Part shown: piece by piece, positions 45,901-53,333 of the stretch
Numbering within the stretch: position 1 is the first letter of the stretch
Layout of the letters: every line of letters begins with the position of its first letter
Origin: Cloacimonetes bacterium UBA6097
Lineage (GTDB): Bacteria; Cloacimonadota; Cloacimonadia; Cloacimonadales; Cloacimonadaceae
Assembly (NCBI GenBank): GCA_002435865.1
Contig: DIWV01000014.1
Location: 76,162 to 140,161, forward strand
Length of the DNA stretch: 64,000 nt
Direction: 5' to 3'
Made by a program: the position numbers and the translations under genes
The notes under the pieces: model-generated
The model's input: only the letters and a program-made list of their open reading frames with translations
What the model was told of the DNA's origin: nothing
The model's database searches: none

Positions 45901-46278
45901 TGTTTTCCTTATTACTATTTTATCTGCAACAAGTTGTTCGATGACAAATCTAGCTTGCTCATAAAACTCTTCATTATCAAATTCATCATTATTAACTGCT
46001 TTCAATACCGACTCATGATAATCTTCCAAGCGCTCAATTCTATTTTTCCCTGATCTATCCGCATACTCAACCAAGCCATAAGCTTGACTGTCAACATTCA
46101 AGCCAACAAGGATTTTTAAGATAGCATCTGGATTATTCTTCAGACCTTCGTATAATTCACGTATGCCGGAGAAGTAGAAAAACCCAACTAAGAACTTTAA
46201 CTCTGTGCTTTCTTTGATTAGCGTAACGATCCGAGACTTGAGTGTTGCGTCACCACTATTGGTAATAAAGTTACTCAT
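42919..46278 (-). CDS. SNF2-like helicase with N-terminal phospholipase D nuclease domain, 1119 residues
   Basis: The start is set at ATG 46278, with AGGGA just upstream; an in-frame ATG at 46311 has no ribosome site. An N-terminal PLD-family module (about 20-190) carries one HKD-type motif: HAKLYLFKLNQ followed by ITGSSNLSRTG. The helicase core follows, with Walker A VVGLGKSIIAS near 285, VIIDEAHRYRN (motif II), LLTATPFNN (motif III), VVIFSEYADTV, LSEGFNLNRA and VIQRVGRINRI (motif VI). Such proteins translocate on DNA, and the PLD part may cleave it. It is the first gene of a four-gene operon with a methyltransferase, typical of anti-phage restriction systems. Confidence 0.92.
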   Translation of the reverse strand: MSNFITNSGDATLKSRIVTLIKESTELKFLVGFFYFSGIRELYEGLKNNPDAILKILVGLNVDSQAYGLVEYADRSGKNRIERLEDYHESVLKAVNNDEFDNEEFYEQARFVIEQLVADKIVIRKTAKPNHAKLYLFKLNQSQIVSTDLFITGSSNLSRTGLTEREEFNVEIKDYGYTDAEGYFDDLWETSIQITEDTVEKKRLIDNLKEKTLLKTVHPFDAYMFVVKTWLDAFYHQESGRFIGLLLEKKGYKKYKYQIDAVTQALSIIEDNGGVILADVVGLGKSIIASLIARKMDKRGIIICPPGLIGDKTASSGWTKYKEDFELYDWEVRSGGDLEGIIEFINNTDNIDTVIIDEAHRYRNSNTETYELLKTICRGRTVILLTATPFNNTPADILSLLSLFIVPKKSNITLSSNLVDLFRFYNNLFKELAFIKKNLQSKESKKRQDAQKKYEAIFGEKAVNISKVTGRATLLSKQIREVIEPVTIRRNRLDLQNDPDYKEGVKELSKVDNPKEWYFKLSIKQSEFYDRVIEEYFTDDDKIKDRFKGPIYKPYKYEGNKKDESKLSRQEQIDQLSQDNLYDILRRQMVKRFESSFGAFAQTIVNIRNSYERIKVFIQKSNGRYVLNRKLINKSYIDDPEVIDEILKQFAEDNKDNDNKKSIIYKVNEFSFREEFFRDIESDIKLFNKIIKEIDALQLVKNDPKKQALLENVDKFVKTKPNKGEPDYKVVIFSEYADTVKYLEPELTAHFNQRVLVISGGISKHHLDEINTNFDAAFSKNKQQNSYDILLSTDKLSEGFNLNRAAMVVNYDIPWNPVRVIQRVGRINRISKKVFETLYITNFFPTEQGADIVKSREIASHKMFMIHQTLGEDARIFDADEEPTPAKLFAKVQTNPYELEQEGLYTRLKKQMRIWEEQYPERVKALEEMPIRVKTAKPYQDDSFVLFIRKGKLFSVSPDFRDENNQLLSLPIEDALKLVECEPDTTRLSLSPKFWDNYKQMKDEADKFNYKQSQQSNTIKSFNLISDLLDNNIPELVEWRSFLIMLREDIDKFGTLPEYTLKRIADWYNDGNPDYFYISNELEQLSKSLGKNYLNRVKHEIRAFEQQVIVAVENQKEES

Positions 46279-46326
46279 ACAATTCCCTATCTTTTTAAAT
46301 GCTTGATACAATTTTTATCGATAAGA

Positions 46327-46356
46327 ATAATGTTTTGTTTAAGACTTAACTGTCAA
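46327..46356 (-). promoter_or_regulatory. Candidate promoter of the helicase-methyltransferase operon
   Basis: On the minus strand, TTGACA (46356-46351) and CATTAT (46332-46327) are separated by 18 nt, about 50 nt before the helicase start. The -35 matches the sigma-70 consensus fully and the -10 matches 4 of 6. It is a motif match only. Confidence 0.45.
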
Positions 46357-46552
46357 GAAGTATCAGTTAAAAAGTTATGGGTTATGAGTAATGGGTTACA
46401 TAATAGCAGGGTGTATTGGTAAATTATAAATTATGAATTATGAATTATGAATGGAAATCTGGGGTGGCTGTCTTTTGGCTCTTACTTGCTTCTTAGATGG
46501 ATGTGGGTATTTGTAGTGTATTTGCAGGATATTAAATGTATAGTTTCTGTAT

Positions 46553-46712
46553 CTTAGTATACAGAAAGTATACTGCAACTATACAGAAAGTATGCTGTAA
46601 GTATACTGTAAGTCTTAAGGAAGGGAAGAGGGAAGGGTAACAATGAACAATGAACGATTAACAATGAACAAGGAAGAAGGAGGGTTAACAATGAACAATG
46701 AACAATGAACAG
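46553..46712. repeat. Short tandem repeats upstream of the helicase operon
   Basis: 46557-46612 carries tandem variants of TATACAGAAAGTATACTG / GTATACTGTAAG, all based on a GTATAC core. 46637-46712 carries repeated TAACAATGAACAATGAAC units. The second motif also appears, inverted, at the break point of the KilA-N remnant near 38107-38136. Confidence 0.75.
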
Positions 46713-46734
46713 TAAGAATTGAGAATTGAAAGTA

Positions 46735-47231
46735 GTTAACCACGGAAGACACAGAAAAAACAGAAGATAAAGACGAAAAGATTTGCGGCTTTGCGTTTAA
46801 AAAATGAATGGATGGTGCAAAAGAGCACGAGAAAAGTTTCCGCCTTCGCGGGAATGACAAGCGAGGACGCATGTCGCTACGGTTGGGGGATGACACTGTA
46901 GTGTAGGACTCCGATCCTACAGATTTATACGTAGCTTTGGAAAGCTACGCTACTTGAAGCGGGATGACGGAACACACAGTGTAATTATGAATTATGAATT
47001 GAAAAGAGGTTAACCACAGAAAACACAGAAAAAACAGAAAAAAGACGAAAGGGTACTACCTTGAATGATAAAAAAATGCGGTAAATAATCAGCTAAGAAG
47101 TTAATCCTTTGCGACTATGTGTCTTTGCTGCTTTGCGTTTATAAAAAAAAATGGATACCGGCCTGCGCCGGTAAGATAATAAATATGGGAAAGTGAAATA
47201 ATCCGTGCAAATCCGTGTAATCCGTGGTTAA
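46735..47231. repeat. Dispersed intergenic repeat mosaic
   Basis: TTAACCAC-rGA-rACACAGAAAAAACAG occurs at about 46735 and again at 47010. A 39-nt element (46856-46894) matches 37397-37435 inverted. The element at 46931-46970 contains the palindrome GTAGCTTTGGAAAGCTAC and matches 35465-35502 inverted. 46983-47019 matches 35688-35724 inverted. CCGGCCTGCGCCGG near 47158 and AATCCGTG repeats near 47205 complete it. No gene is seen from 46279 to 47231; a 93-codon open frame here is built from repeats. Confidence 0.8.
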
Positions 47232-48074
47232 TTACGGGACTATCTTTAGACCTCTGGCGTCCATGCGTCCGGGGGAATTATCAAATACCTCTGTCACATA
47301 ATAGATAACGGCGATGAACTGTTTGTCAAAAGCACCGTGGAAATAGCTATGGATGAGGTTGATATATTCTTCCACCTGCTTTTCATAAGTAGTCAGATTA
47401 GGGTCTGCAGGGTCTATCAGGCGGGAAATAGTCTTTAGTTTAAAACTGGGAATATCCAGAAAAACAATGGTAGAGACGGGATTAAGCATTTGATTGCAAA
47501 AGGTTGAAGTCAGGTATTTGGGTTCGGAATAAAGTTCCAGGGAAACCTGTCTGTCCAAATCAAAGATATTCTCCGCATCTTTATACATTCCTTCCAGGAT
47601 GTTGAGCTTTTCCGGCATCGGGCTTTCTTTGGTAGCTTTGAGCATAGTAATAACAGAATCCATCTTGGCAGCTTTGGGAAGGAATCCCATGCCTTTGACG
47701 GCATTATTGAGCTTGAACTGGCTGTCTTGTCCGGGATAACCGTAAGTGGCGACTATACCATTATGAGGTCCGGCAAGCTCAGGCTGTTGCTCGCTTTTGC
47801 CTGTCATCATATTGCGGATAACTTCCATATAACTGATTCGTTTACCGATGTTCCAATCCATAAAGGATTTGGGAAACTGGACAATATTATAATTATGCCA
47901 GGAGCCATCTATATAAGCTTTGATGGTTTTAGCTCCGCTCAAGGCAGTTTCGGCAGTGGTTTGGCGGCAATATCCGTCAGTGAAAAAATCTTCAGCTTTC
48001 TGGGGCAATTTAACTCCTTTGGCAGTCAGCAGACTGCAGCAAATGATTATTAACAATATTGTAATGATACGCAT
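47232..48074 (-). CDS. Exported protein of unknown function, 280 residues
   Basis: The start is set at the ATG at 48074 (AAGGAG upstream), giving the signal peptide MRIITILLIIICCSLLTAKG. The mature part is mixed alpha/beta with no recognised motif and no sorting domain. It contains HNGIVATYGYPGQD and a C-terminal FIAVIYYVTEVFDNSPGRMD. The absence of membrane helices suggests a soluble periplasmic or secreted protein. It shares strand with the next secreted-protein gene, 75 nt upstream, but similarity between them is not seen. Confidence 0.72.
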   Translation of the reverse strand: MRIITILLIIICCSLLTAKGVKLPQKAEDFFTDGYCRQTTAETALSGAKTIKAYIDGSWHNYNIVQFPKSFMDWNIGKRISYMEVIRNMMTGKSEQQPELAGPHNGIVATYGYPGQDSQFKLNNAVKGMGFLPKAAKMDSVITMLKATKESPMPEKLNILEGMYKDAENIFDLDRQVSLELYSEPKYLTSTFCNQMLNPVSTIVFLDIPSFKLKTISRLIDPADPNLTTYEKQVEEYINLIHSYFHGAFDKQFIAVIYYVTEVFDNSPGRMDARGLKIVP

Positions 48075-48148
48075 ATTCAACTCCTTATGAGTTTTTTTAC
48101 AGGGTTGCAGACAAGGGCGATGTGTCAAATTAAATTTGTTATCAATTG

Positions 48149-49195
48149 TCAGTGATGGAGGATTATCTTTTTTGAAAATCTCGCGTGATTAAAATCTGAC
48201 CTTAGAAAGTATATTCCCGAGCTACAAGTTATTCCTGAGTTATCAGTGCCATCCCAGAGACCCTGATAATCCCCGTAGCTATTTGTGGTAAGATTGATTG
48301 TTTTAAGCTTCTGCCCTTTCAGATTGTAAACGCATACTATCTGCCGAGTTAAGGAAATTGGATGTGGTGCTTTCCAGAGAATCTGAAGGTGAGAGCCCAT
48401 AGGATTGGGATAAACTTCTATCGAGGTTTCAGGGGTTGTTTCATCTGAATTCCCTGAAGGATTTATTAATGTGAAAGATACAGCGGGGGTAGTTCCATAA
48501 TCTGAAATACTGAAATAGAAAGAGTGTTCTCCATAAGTAATCTGAAGCGCAGGATTATATTGGAAATAAACCATATAGGTTTCATCGGGCACAATATAAG
48601 CGAAAGAATTATTGGTCTGATAACTGGGAGTTATCAGGACACCATCGAAATACATTTGTATCCATTGATTATCCTGGTAATTGAGAATACAGGTTGAATT
48701 TGAAACATTATGCAAGGCAAGGCTGGCATTTACCAGATCGGTGGAAAAATAACTAACCGCTGGTGTATATGTAAGCAGTTCGAACATATTTGGCAGATAA
48801 TATAGCTCTGGGCCCAAAAATGGAATATAATTATTGGGAGACGCATATCTTCTGACTTCGACTGAATGGTTGCCATACGGAATCAGATCGGTTGGATTGA
48901 AGCTAATATACTCTGTATAATTATCCCACTCAATTAAGCTGTCCCAAAGCAAGAATCCGGTTGAATCGGGTGCATTAAGGTCCCAAGCGCCATCCACAAA
49001 GAGTTTTACCCAAGGCCAATTTTGCATAACAATTCCAAGCGTTGCATTACCGGATACATTAACTGCATTTACATAGGCAGTAATGCTGTCTTGAGTTCCT
49101 GAAACAACGCCCCAGTTATATGTAATCTGTGAGTGCAGGGGTATTAATAAAATAAGACTAAACAGTAATAATACAAATATGCACAGCCTGTTCAT
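48149..49195 (-). CDS. Secreted Ig-like protein with type IX-like sorting domain
   Basis: This 348-residue protein has an N-terminal signal (LCIFVLLLFSLILLIPLHS). Two beta-sandwich-like repeats follow (about 25-140 and 145-245), each ending in a YGxHSxxxxxS motif (PYGNHSVEVRRY, TYGEHSFYFSIS). The C-terminus is the sorting domain: IEVYPNPMGSHLQI, VYNLKGQKLKTI, LWDGTDNSG, SSGIYFLRS. AAGGTAAT precedes the ATG. No enzyme motif is seen. It is one of at least seven proteins here with this C-terminus. Confidence 0.82.
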   Translation of the reverse strand: MNRLCIFVLLLFSLILLIPLHSQITYNWGVVSGTQDSITAYVNAVNVSGNATLGIVMQNWPWVKLFVDGAWDLNAPDSTGFLLWDSLIEWDNYTEYISFNPTDLIPYGNHSVEVRRYASPNNYIPFLGPELYYLPNMFELLTYTPAVSYFSTDLVNASLALHNVSNSTCILNYQDNQWIQMYFDGVLITPSYQTNNSFAYIVPDETYMVYFQYNPALQITYGEHSFYFSISDYGTTPAVSFTLINPSGNSDETTPETSIEVYPNPMGSHLQILWKAPHPISLTRQIVCVYNLKGQKLKTINLTTNSYGDYQGLWDGTDNSGITCSSGIYFLRSDFNHARFSKKIILHH

Positions 49196-49438
49196 ATTAC
49201 CTTCTTACTTCTTAATAAAGAAAAGTAATCTATATATGTAAACTAAATTATCCTTAAATCCGTGTCAAGAGATAATTGACAATGTAGCAGCAATTTAAAA
49301 GTAACCCTTGATTTAACCAATGAAATCTGCCAGTGGTCTGCAGTGTTTTTATGCTTAATTTGTAATAAATGTATTGACTTTGTTTATAAATGTAAAAAAT
49401 AGGCTATTAACAAAATAAATTATGTATCGAGAAGAAAG

Positions 49439-49936
49439 ATGAAAACAAGCGCATTAATACTCCTGATATGTATCATCTACAGCAGTATAGGCATGCTGTT
49501 TGCCCAGTCTCTTGATGAAGACCAGCTAATGATGAAACAATACAAACTGCCTGAAAAGGCACTGCCGGATTCTATCATGACCGAAATCGACAGCGTTATG
49601 TACCTTAATGGCAAGCTGTTTACCGGATCTGCATATTCACTTTATGATAACGGTCAGCTGCAGCATACGGCTCAATATATTAAAGGCTTGAAACACGGAA
49701 CAATGTACGTCTGGTATCCGGATGGAAAACCGCAATTGATAGCAAACTACCGCAATAACCAGTTAAACGGGCGCTTTAAGGGTTGGTATCAGTTCGGAGC
49801 AGTGATTTATGACCTTGTGCTCAAAGACAGCGCTTACACAGGCGACCAGCTTTACGATACAGACACGAGCAGAGCAGAAACAACATCTGACGACGCAGAA
49901 AAAACCGGGGACGTCTCCGACCAGACCAATGATTAG
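49439..49936 (+). CDS. Exported MORN-like repeat protein (YwqK-type)
   Basis: This 165-residue protein has a signal peptide (SALILLICIIYSSIGMLFA). Two or three MORN-variant repeats cover about residues 55-125: GKLFTGSAYSLYDNGQL, IKGLKHGTMYVWYPDGK, NNQLNGRFKGWYQFG. The C-terminus is acidic and disordered. Related proteins are called YwqK antitoxin-like, but exported versions have no proven toxin partner. The gene overlaps panB by 8 nt, so the two are co-transcribed, although no functional link is evident. Confidence 0.8.
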   Translation: MKTSALILLICIIYSSIGMLFAQSLDEDQLMMKQYKLPEKALPDSIMTEIDSVMYLNGKLFTGSAYSLYDNGQLQHTAQYIKGLKHGTMYVWYPDGKPQLIANYRNNQLNGRFKGWYQFGAVIYDLVLKDSAYTGDQLYDTDTSRAETTSDDAEKTGDVSDQTND

Positions 49937-50756
49937 TAACAGCGTTATCAATTCACACAGCATTTCCACCTTTCTCACCATGAAAGAGAAGGGTTATAAG
50001 ATTGCCATGGCAACAGCTTATGACTATGCCATGGCACGCACTGTAAAAGATGCTGAAATAGATTTAATCCTGGTTGGCGACAGCCTTGGCATGGTGGTTC
50101 TTGGTTATGACAGCACTCTGCAGGTAACGATGGATGATATGGTTTATCATACCCAGGCTGTCAGGCGCGGAGCACCGGGCAGTTTTATCATAGCAGATAT
50201 GCCCTATATGAGCTTTCACATTTCTTTGGAAGATACCAAAATTAATGCTTCCAGACTGATAACTTCCGCAGGGGCAAATGCAGTAAAGCTGGAAGGAGGA
50301 AATCCGAACAGGATTGACGCCATCAAAGCCATTATAGACTGCGAGATACCTGTTTGCGGACACATAGGGTTAACTCCTCAATCCGTAAATAAACTCGGCG
50401 GATATAAAGTGCAGGGTAAAACTCAGGCTGAATATGACCGGTTATATGAAGAAGCGCTGCAGATAGAAAAAGCCGGCGCTTTTATGATAGTACTGGAAGG
50501 TATTCCCGAAGCTTTGGGCAAAGCAATTACAGATACGCTTAAAATACCGACGGTCGGAATCGGAGCAGGGCGGTATTGTGACGGACAGGTCCTGGTATTT
50601 CACGATATGCTGGGCTGGAGCAACTTTTTGCCTAAGTTTGTAAAGAAATACGCAGATGTCCACCAGACCATGACTGATGCAGTAAATGCTTTTGCCAAAG
50701 AGGTCAAAGACGGTTCATTTCCAACCCAGGAGCAGGTATATTATCCTATTGACTAA
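49929..50756 (+). CDS. panB: 3-methyl-2-oxobutanoate hydroxymethyltransferase
   Basis: This 275-residue TIM-barrel enzyme of pantothenate synthesis transfers a hydroxymethyl group from methylene-tetrahydrofolate to 2-oxoisovalerate. It has TAYDYAMA, the Mg-binding LVGDSLGMVVLGYDST, the MDDMVYHTQAVRRGAPG segment, GHIGLTPQSVN, and VGIGAGRYCDGQVLVFHDMLG. The start chosen is ATG 49929, which gives the usual PanB length and N-terminal alignment. A longer frame starting at 49809 only reads through the preceding gene. It overlaps that gene by 8 nt. Other pantothenate genes are not seen nearby. Confidence 0.97.
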   Translation: MISNSVINSHSISTFLTMKEKGYKIAMATAYDYAMARTVKDAEIDLILVGDSLGMVVLGYDSTLQVTMDDMVYHTQAVRRGAPGSFIIADMPYMSFHISLEDTKINASRLITSAGANAVKLEGGNPNRIDAIKAIIDCEIPVCGHIGLTPQSVNKLGGYKVQGKTQAEYDRLYEEALQIEKAGAFMIVLEGIPEALGKAITDTLKIPTVGIGAGRYCDGQVLVFHDMLGWSNFLPKFVKKYADVHQTMTDAVNAFAKEVKDGSFPTQEQVYYPID

Positions 50757-50889
50757 TCTTTAATCATTTCTTTTTTGTATCTTTACAGCTTGTTTGACAC
50801 TTTATAATTAAATTAATCAGACAGGTAATCACTCTATCAAAACAGGATTCCAAAGGAATTCTGACTGACTAAACCAAAGGAGCAAAACG

Positions 50890-51519
50890 ATGAACGATGC
50901 TATCGAAAAACCTGAAGATATGAATGCCAATGATATTTTTGCAGCAGTACATAACCTGAAAAAGAAACTGGAAGAGAATTTTGTTACCCTGGGTCAGTTG
51001 TTTTCCACTATTAAACGCAGAAAGATGTATACCTTAAAGGGATTTGATAACTTCAAAGACTTTGTGGAAGCTGAGTATAACATCAATTCCACCCTGGCAG
51101 GCAAGCTGAGTTCTGTGTATGAACTGTATATCGGGGAACTGGATTTGGACGATACTTCCGTAAAAGAACTGGGTTTTGACCGTTTGAGCATGATTAAGCC
51201 CTTTGTGGCAAAAGCTGATTGGGATGTGCGCGATGAATGGATTCAAAAAGCCGAGACTATGCCGGTAAATGAGCTTAAAGACCATATAAAGGAACTCAAG
51301 AAGAAAGAAAAAGACTCGGAAAAGGACGTTAAAGACGTTCTGATAAGCCAATATATAGAAAGGATGCGTGTAGAATTTAATTGCTCTGTCAAAGAACTCA
51401 ATTTTAAACTTGCCTTGTATTTCCAGGACGTTAACCTGGATGAAATCAAGAAGATTATTATTCAAAAACAACGACAATTTGAAGAAGAACTCCAAAGTGT
51501 TAAGGAGACCAAAGAATGA
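50890..51519 (+). CDS. Unknown helical protein coupled to porX, 209 residues
   Basis: This is a soluble, highly charged, mostly alpha-helical protein. Residues 18-75 (LKKKLEENFVTLGQLFSTIK, YTLKGFDNFKDFVEAEY) resemble the helix pattern of DUF3102-like and phage-related DNA-binding proteins. Residues 130-150 form a lysine/glutamate coiled coil. The last 60 residues are amphipathic helices, perhaps a dimerisation or DNA-contact part. Its stop overlaps the porX start by 4 nt (ATGA), so translation is coupled. I infer a partner of PorX, such as an anchoring or regulatory subunit. TTTACA (50782-50787) and TATAAT (50803-50808) upstream form a weak promoter candidate. Confidence 0.75.
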   Translation: MNDAIEKPEDMNANDIFAAVHNLKKKLEENFVTLGQLFSTIKRRKMYTLKGFDNFKDFVEAEYNINSTLAGKLSSVYELYIGELDLDDTSVKELGFDRLSMIKPFVAKADWDVRDEWIQKAETMPVNELKDHIKELKKKEKDSEKDVKDVLISQYIERMRVEFNCSVKELNFKLALYFQDVNLDEIKKIIIQKQRQFEEELQSVKETKE

Positions 51520-53078
51520 AACAGATGCGAATCCTCTGGGTTGATGATGAGATTGACCTACTCAAGCCATTTGTCCTCTTTTTAGAAGAGAAAAACTATA
51601 AAGTAAAGACCTGCAACAATGGCAGCGACGCCATTGAACTGGTAGTAGAAAATAAATATGACCTGGTAATACTGGATGAGATGATGCCCGGTCTGGACGG
51701 ACTTACAACCCTGAAGGAAATCAAGAGGATAAATTCCTCTATACCGATTGTCATGGTTACCAAAAATGAGGAAGAAGGGCTGATGGACAAAGCTATTGCT
51801 TCCCAGATTTCTGATTACCTGATTAAGCCGATTAATCCCAATCAAATCATCATGGCTATCAAGAAGATATTCCAGGCAGACGAAATACGTGCCAACCAGA
51901 TAGGTGAGCAGTACAGCAAGTTTGTGGGTCAGCTCAACCAGCGTTTGTTTGCCAATCCCGGCTGGGAAGAATGGGCTCAGATTTACCGTGACCTCAGCTA
52001 TTGGGAACTGCAGATTGACCAGGTTAATGACGAAAGCCTGCAGCAGATGCACTTCCTGCAAAAGAGGGACTGCAACACTGAATTTACTTCCTTTGTGGAA
52101 AACAATTACAAGGGCTGGCTGCAGACAGATGACCGCCCGAACCTGTCGTTTGATGTAATTTCCCAGTATATAGTGCCTCACTTTGAAGAAAATGTGCCTG
52201 TTTATATGATTATCATAGATTGCATGCGCCTGGACCAGTACATTGCCATTCAGCCCTATATCCAGGAACTGTTTGAAGAAGAGCTGGGCACTTATTACAG
52301 TATTCTGCCGACTGCTACTCCTTTTTCCAGGAATTCGGTGTTCAGCGGAATGCTTCCCATCGATATTTCCAAGCGTTTCCCGGATTACTGGACTACCTCA
52401 TCTGAAATGGATAACAGCCGTAACAGAAACGAGCATCAGCTTTTGGACGAACATATTATTGATTTGGGATATGAACTGAATCCGGCAACCAAGTATGTGA
52501 AGATATTTAATATGGATGAAGGCAACTTTGTCTTGAGAAAGATAGAAACCTGGACCAAAGATAAGCTGGTTGTATTGGTCTATAACTTCCTGGACCTGCT
52601 GGCGCATCACCGTTCCAAAGACCAGATCCTGCAGGAAACCATACCTCATGAGGAAGGATTGAGAGCCTTTACCAAGCATTGGTTCCTGCATTCTTCCCTT
52701 TACGAAGCACTTAAGCTGATTGCCAAACAGGATGCTATTGTGGTGATAACCACAGACCATGGTTCAATCAAAGTTAACAGAGCCACACAGGTGGTTGGTG
52801 ACAGGGATGCTTCCATCACAGTGCGTTACAAGGAAGGCAAGAACCTGACTGTTAATGAAAGGCACGCTATCTTTGTAAAGAAACCCATTGAATACGGTTT
52901 GCCTTCCAAAAGTATTGTAGATAATTTTATCTTTGCCAAGGATGACTATTATTTTATCTATCCCAATGCATACCATCAATACCAAAGACAATATAACGGT
53001 ACCTTCCAGCATGGCGGTGTTTCCATGGAGGAAATGATTCTGCCCATTGCAACCTGCAGAAGCAAAAAACAAAAATAA
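51516..53078 (+). CDS. porX: PorX-like response regulator with PglZ domain
   Basis: This 520-residue protein matches PorX in length and order. The receiver domain (about 1-122) has the acidic pair in WVDDEID, phosphoacceptor Asp54 in VILDEMMPG, Thr in VMVTK, and Lys in YLIKPINP. A helical linker precedes an alkaline-phosphatase-like PglZ domain (about 210-515). Its metal residues are in MIIIDCMRLDQ, the nucleophile region in PTATPFSRNSVFSG, and TTDHGS. In Porphyromonas, PorX with PorY and a sigma factor controls type IX secretion genes and has phosphodiesterase-type activity. It suits this genome's sorting-domain proteins. No sensor kinase lies beside it. Confidence 0.93.
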   Translation: MKQMRILWVDDEIDLLKPFVLFLEEKNYKVKTCNNGSDAIELVVENKYDLVILDEMMPGLDGLTTLKEIKRINSSIPIVMVTKNEEEGLMDKAIASQISDYLIKPINPNQIIMAIKKIFQADEIRANQIGEQYSKFVGQLNQRLFANPGWEEWAQIYRDLSYWELQIDQVNDESLQQMHFLQKRDCNTEFTSFVENNYKGWLQTDDRPNLSFDVISQYIVPHFEENVPVYMIIIDCMRLDQYIAIQPYIQELFEEELGTYYSILPTATPFSRNSVFSGMLPIDISKRFPDYWTTSSEMDNSRNRNEHQLLDEHIIDLGYELNPATKYVKIFNMDEGNFVLRKIETWTKDKLVVLVYNFLDLLAHHRSKDQILQETIPHEEGLRAFTKHWFLHSSLYEALKLIAKQDAIVVITTDHGSIKVNRATQVVGDRDASITVRYKEGKNLTVNERHAIFVKKPIEYGLPSKSIVDNFIFAKDDYYFIYPNAYHQYQRQYNGTFQHGGVSMEEMILPIATCRSKKQK

Positions 53079-53112
53079 CTAATCATAAACAAAGCATAAA
53101 CATTATTTATTC

Positions 53113-53141
53113 AGGACAGCCGGTTTCGGTTGTCCTTTTTT
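53113..53141 (+). terminator. Intrinsic terminator after porX
   Basis: The 10-bp stem AGGACAGCCG (53113-53122), with a GTTT loop and CGGTTGTCCT (53127-53136, one G-T wobble), is followed by a seven-base T run. Confidence 0.9.
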
Positions 53142-53168
53142 TATCTGCAAAGATAGTTAAAAAATATA

Positions 53169-53196
53169 TTGACATTTATTTCCAACAATCTATATG
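53169..53196 (+). promoter_or_regulatory. Candidate promoter of the first giant secreted protein
   Basis: TTGACA (53169-53174) and TATATG (53191-53196) are separated by 16 nt, about 140 nt before the gene. It is a motif match only; the long leader in between contains no other obvious signal. Confidence 0.45.
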
Positions 53197-53333
53197 AGTA
53201 ATGTAGTGGAATTTACTTTTTTACTGCTTTTGTTTTTTTGAGATTAAAATATTATGGAAAGGGATTTTCCTTTAACTTAAAGTTACGTAATATCCCTATA
53301 AAAAGTAACTCAATTAATAGCAAGGAGAAAAAG

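Noticed and set aside
46615..46896. 93-codon open frame on the minus strand
   Set aside because: It is built from AACAATG tandem repeats and dispersed intergenic elements, with repeated SLFIVN segments and no ribosome site.
39569..53078. A BREX or Pgl system, because a COG1002-type methyltransferase and a PglZ domain are both present
   Set aside because: The PglZ domain belongs to a PorX-type response regulator about 9 kb away on the other strand, with panB between. No BrxC, BrxL or PglW-like gene is present.
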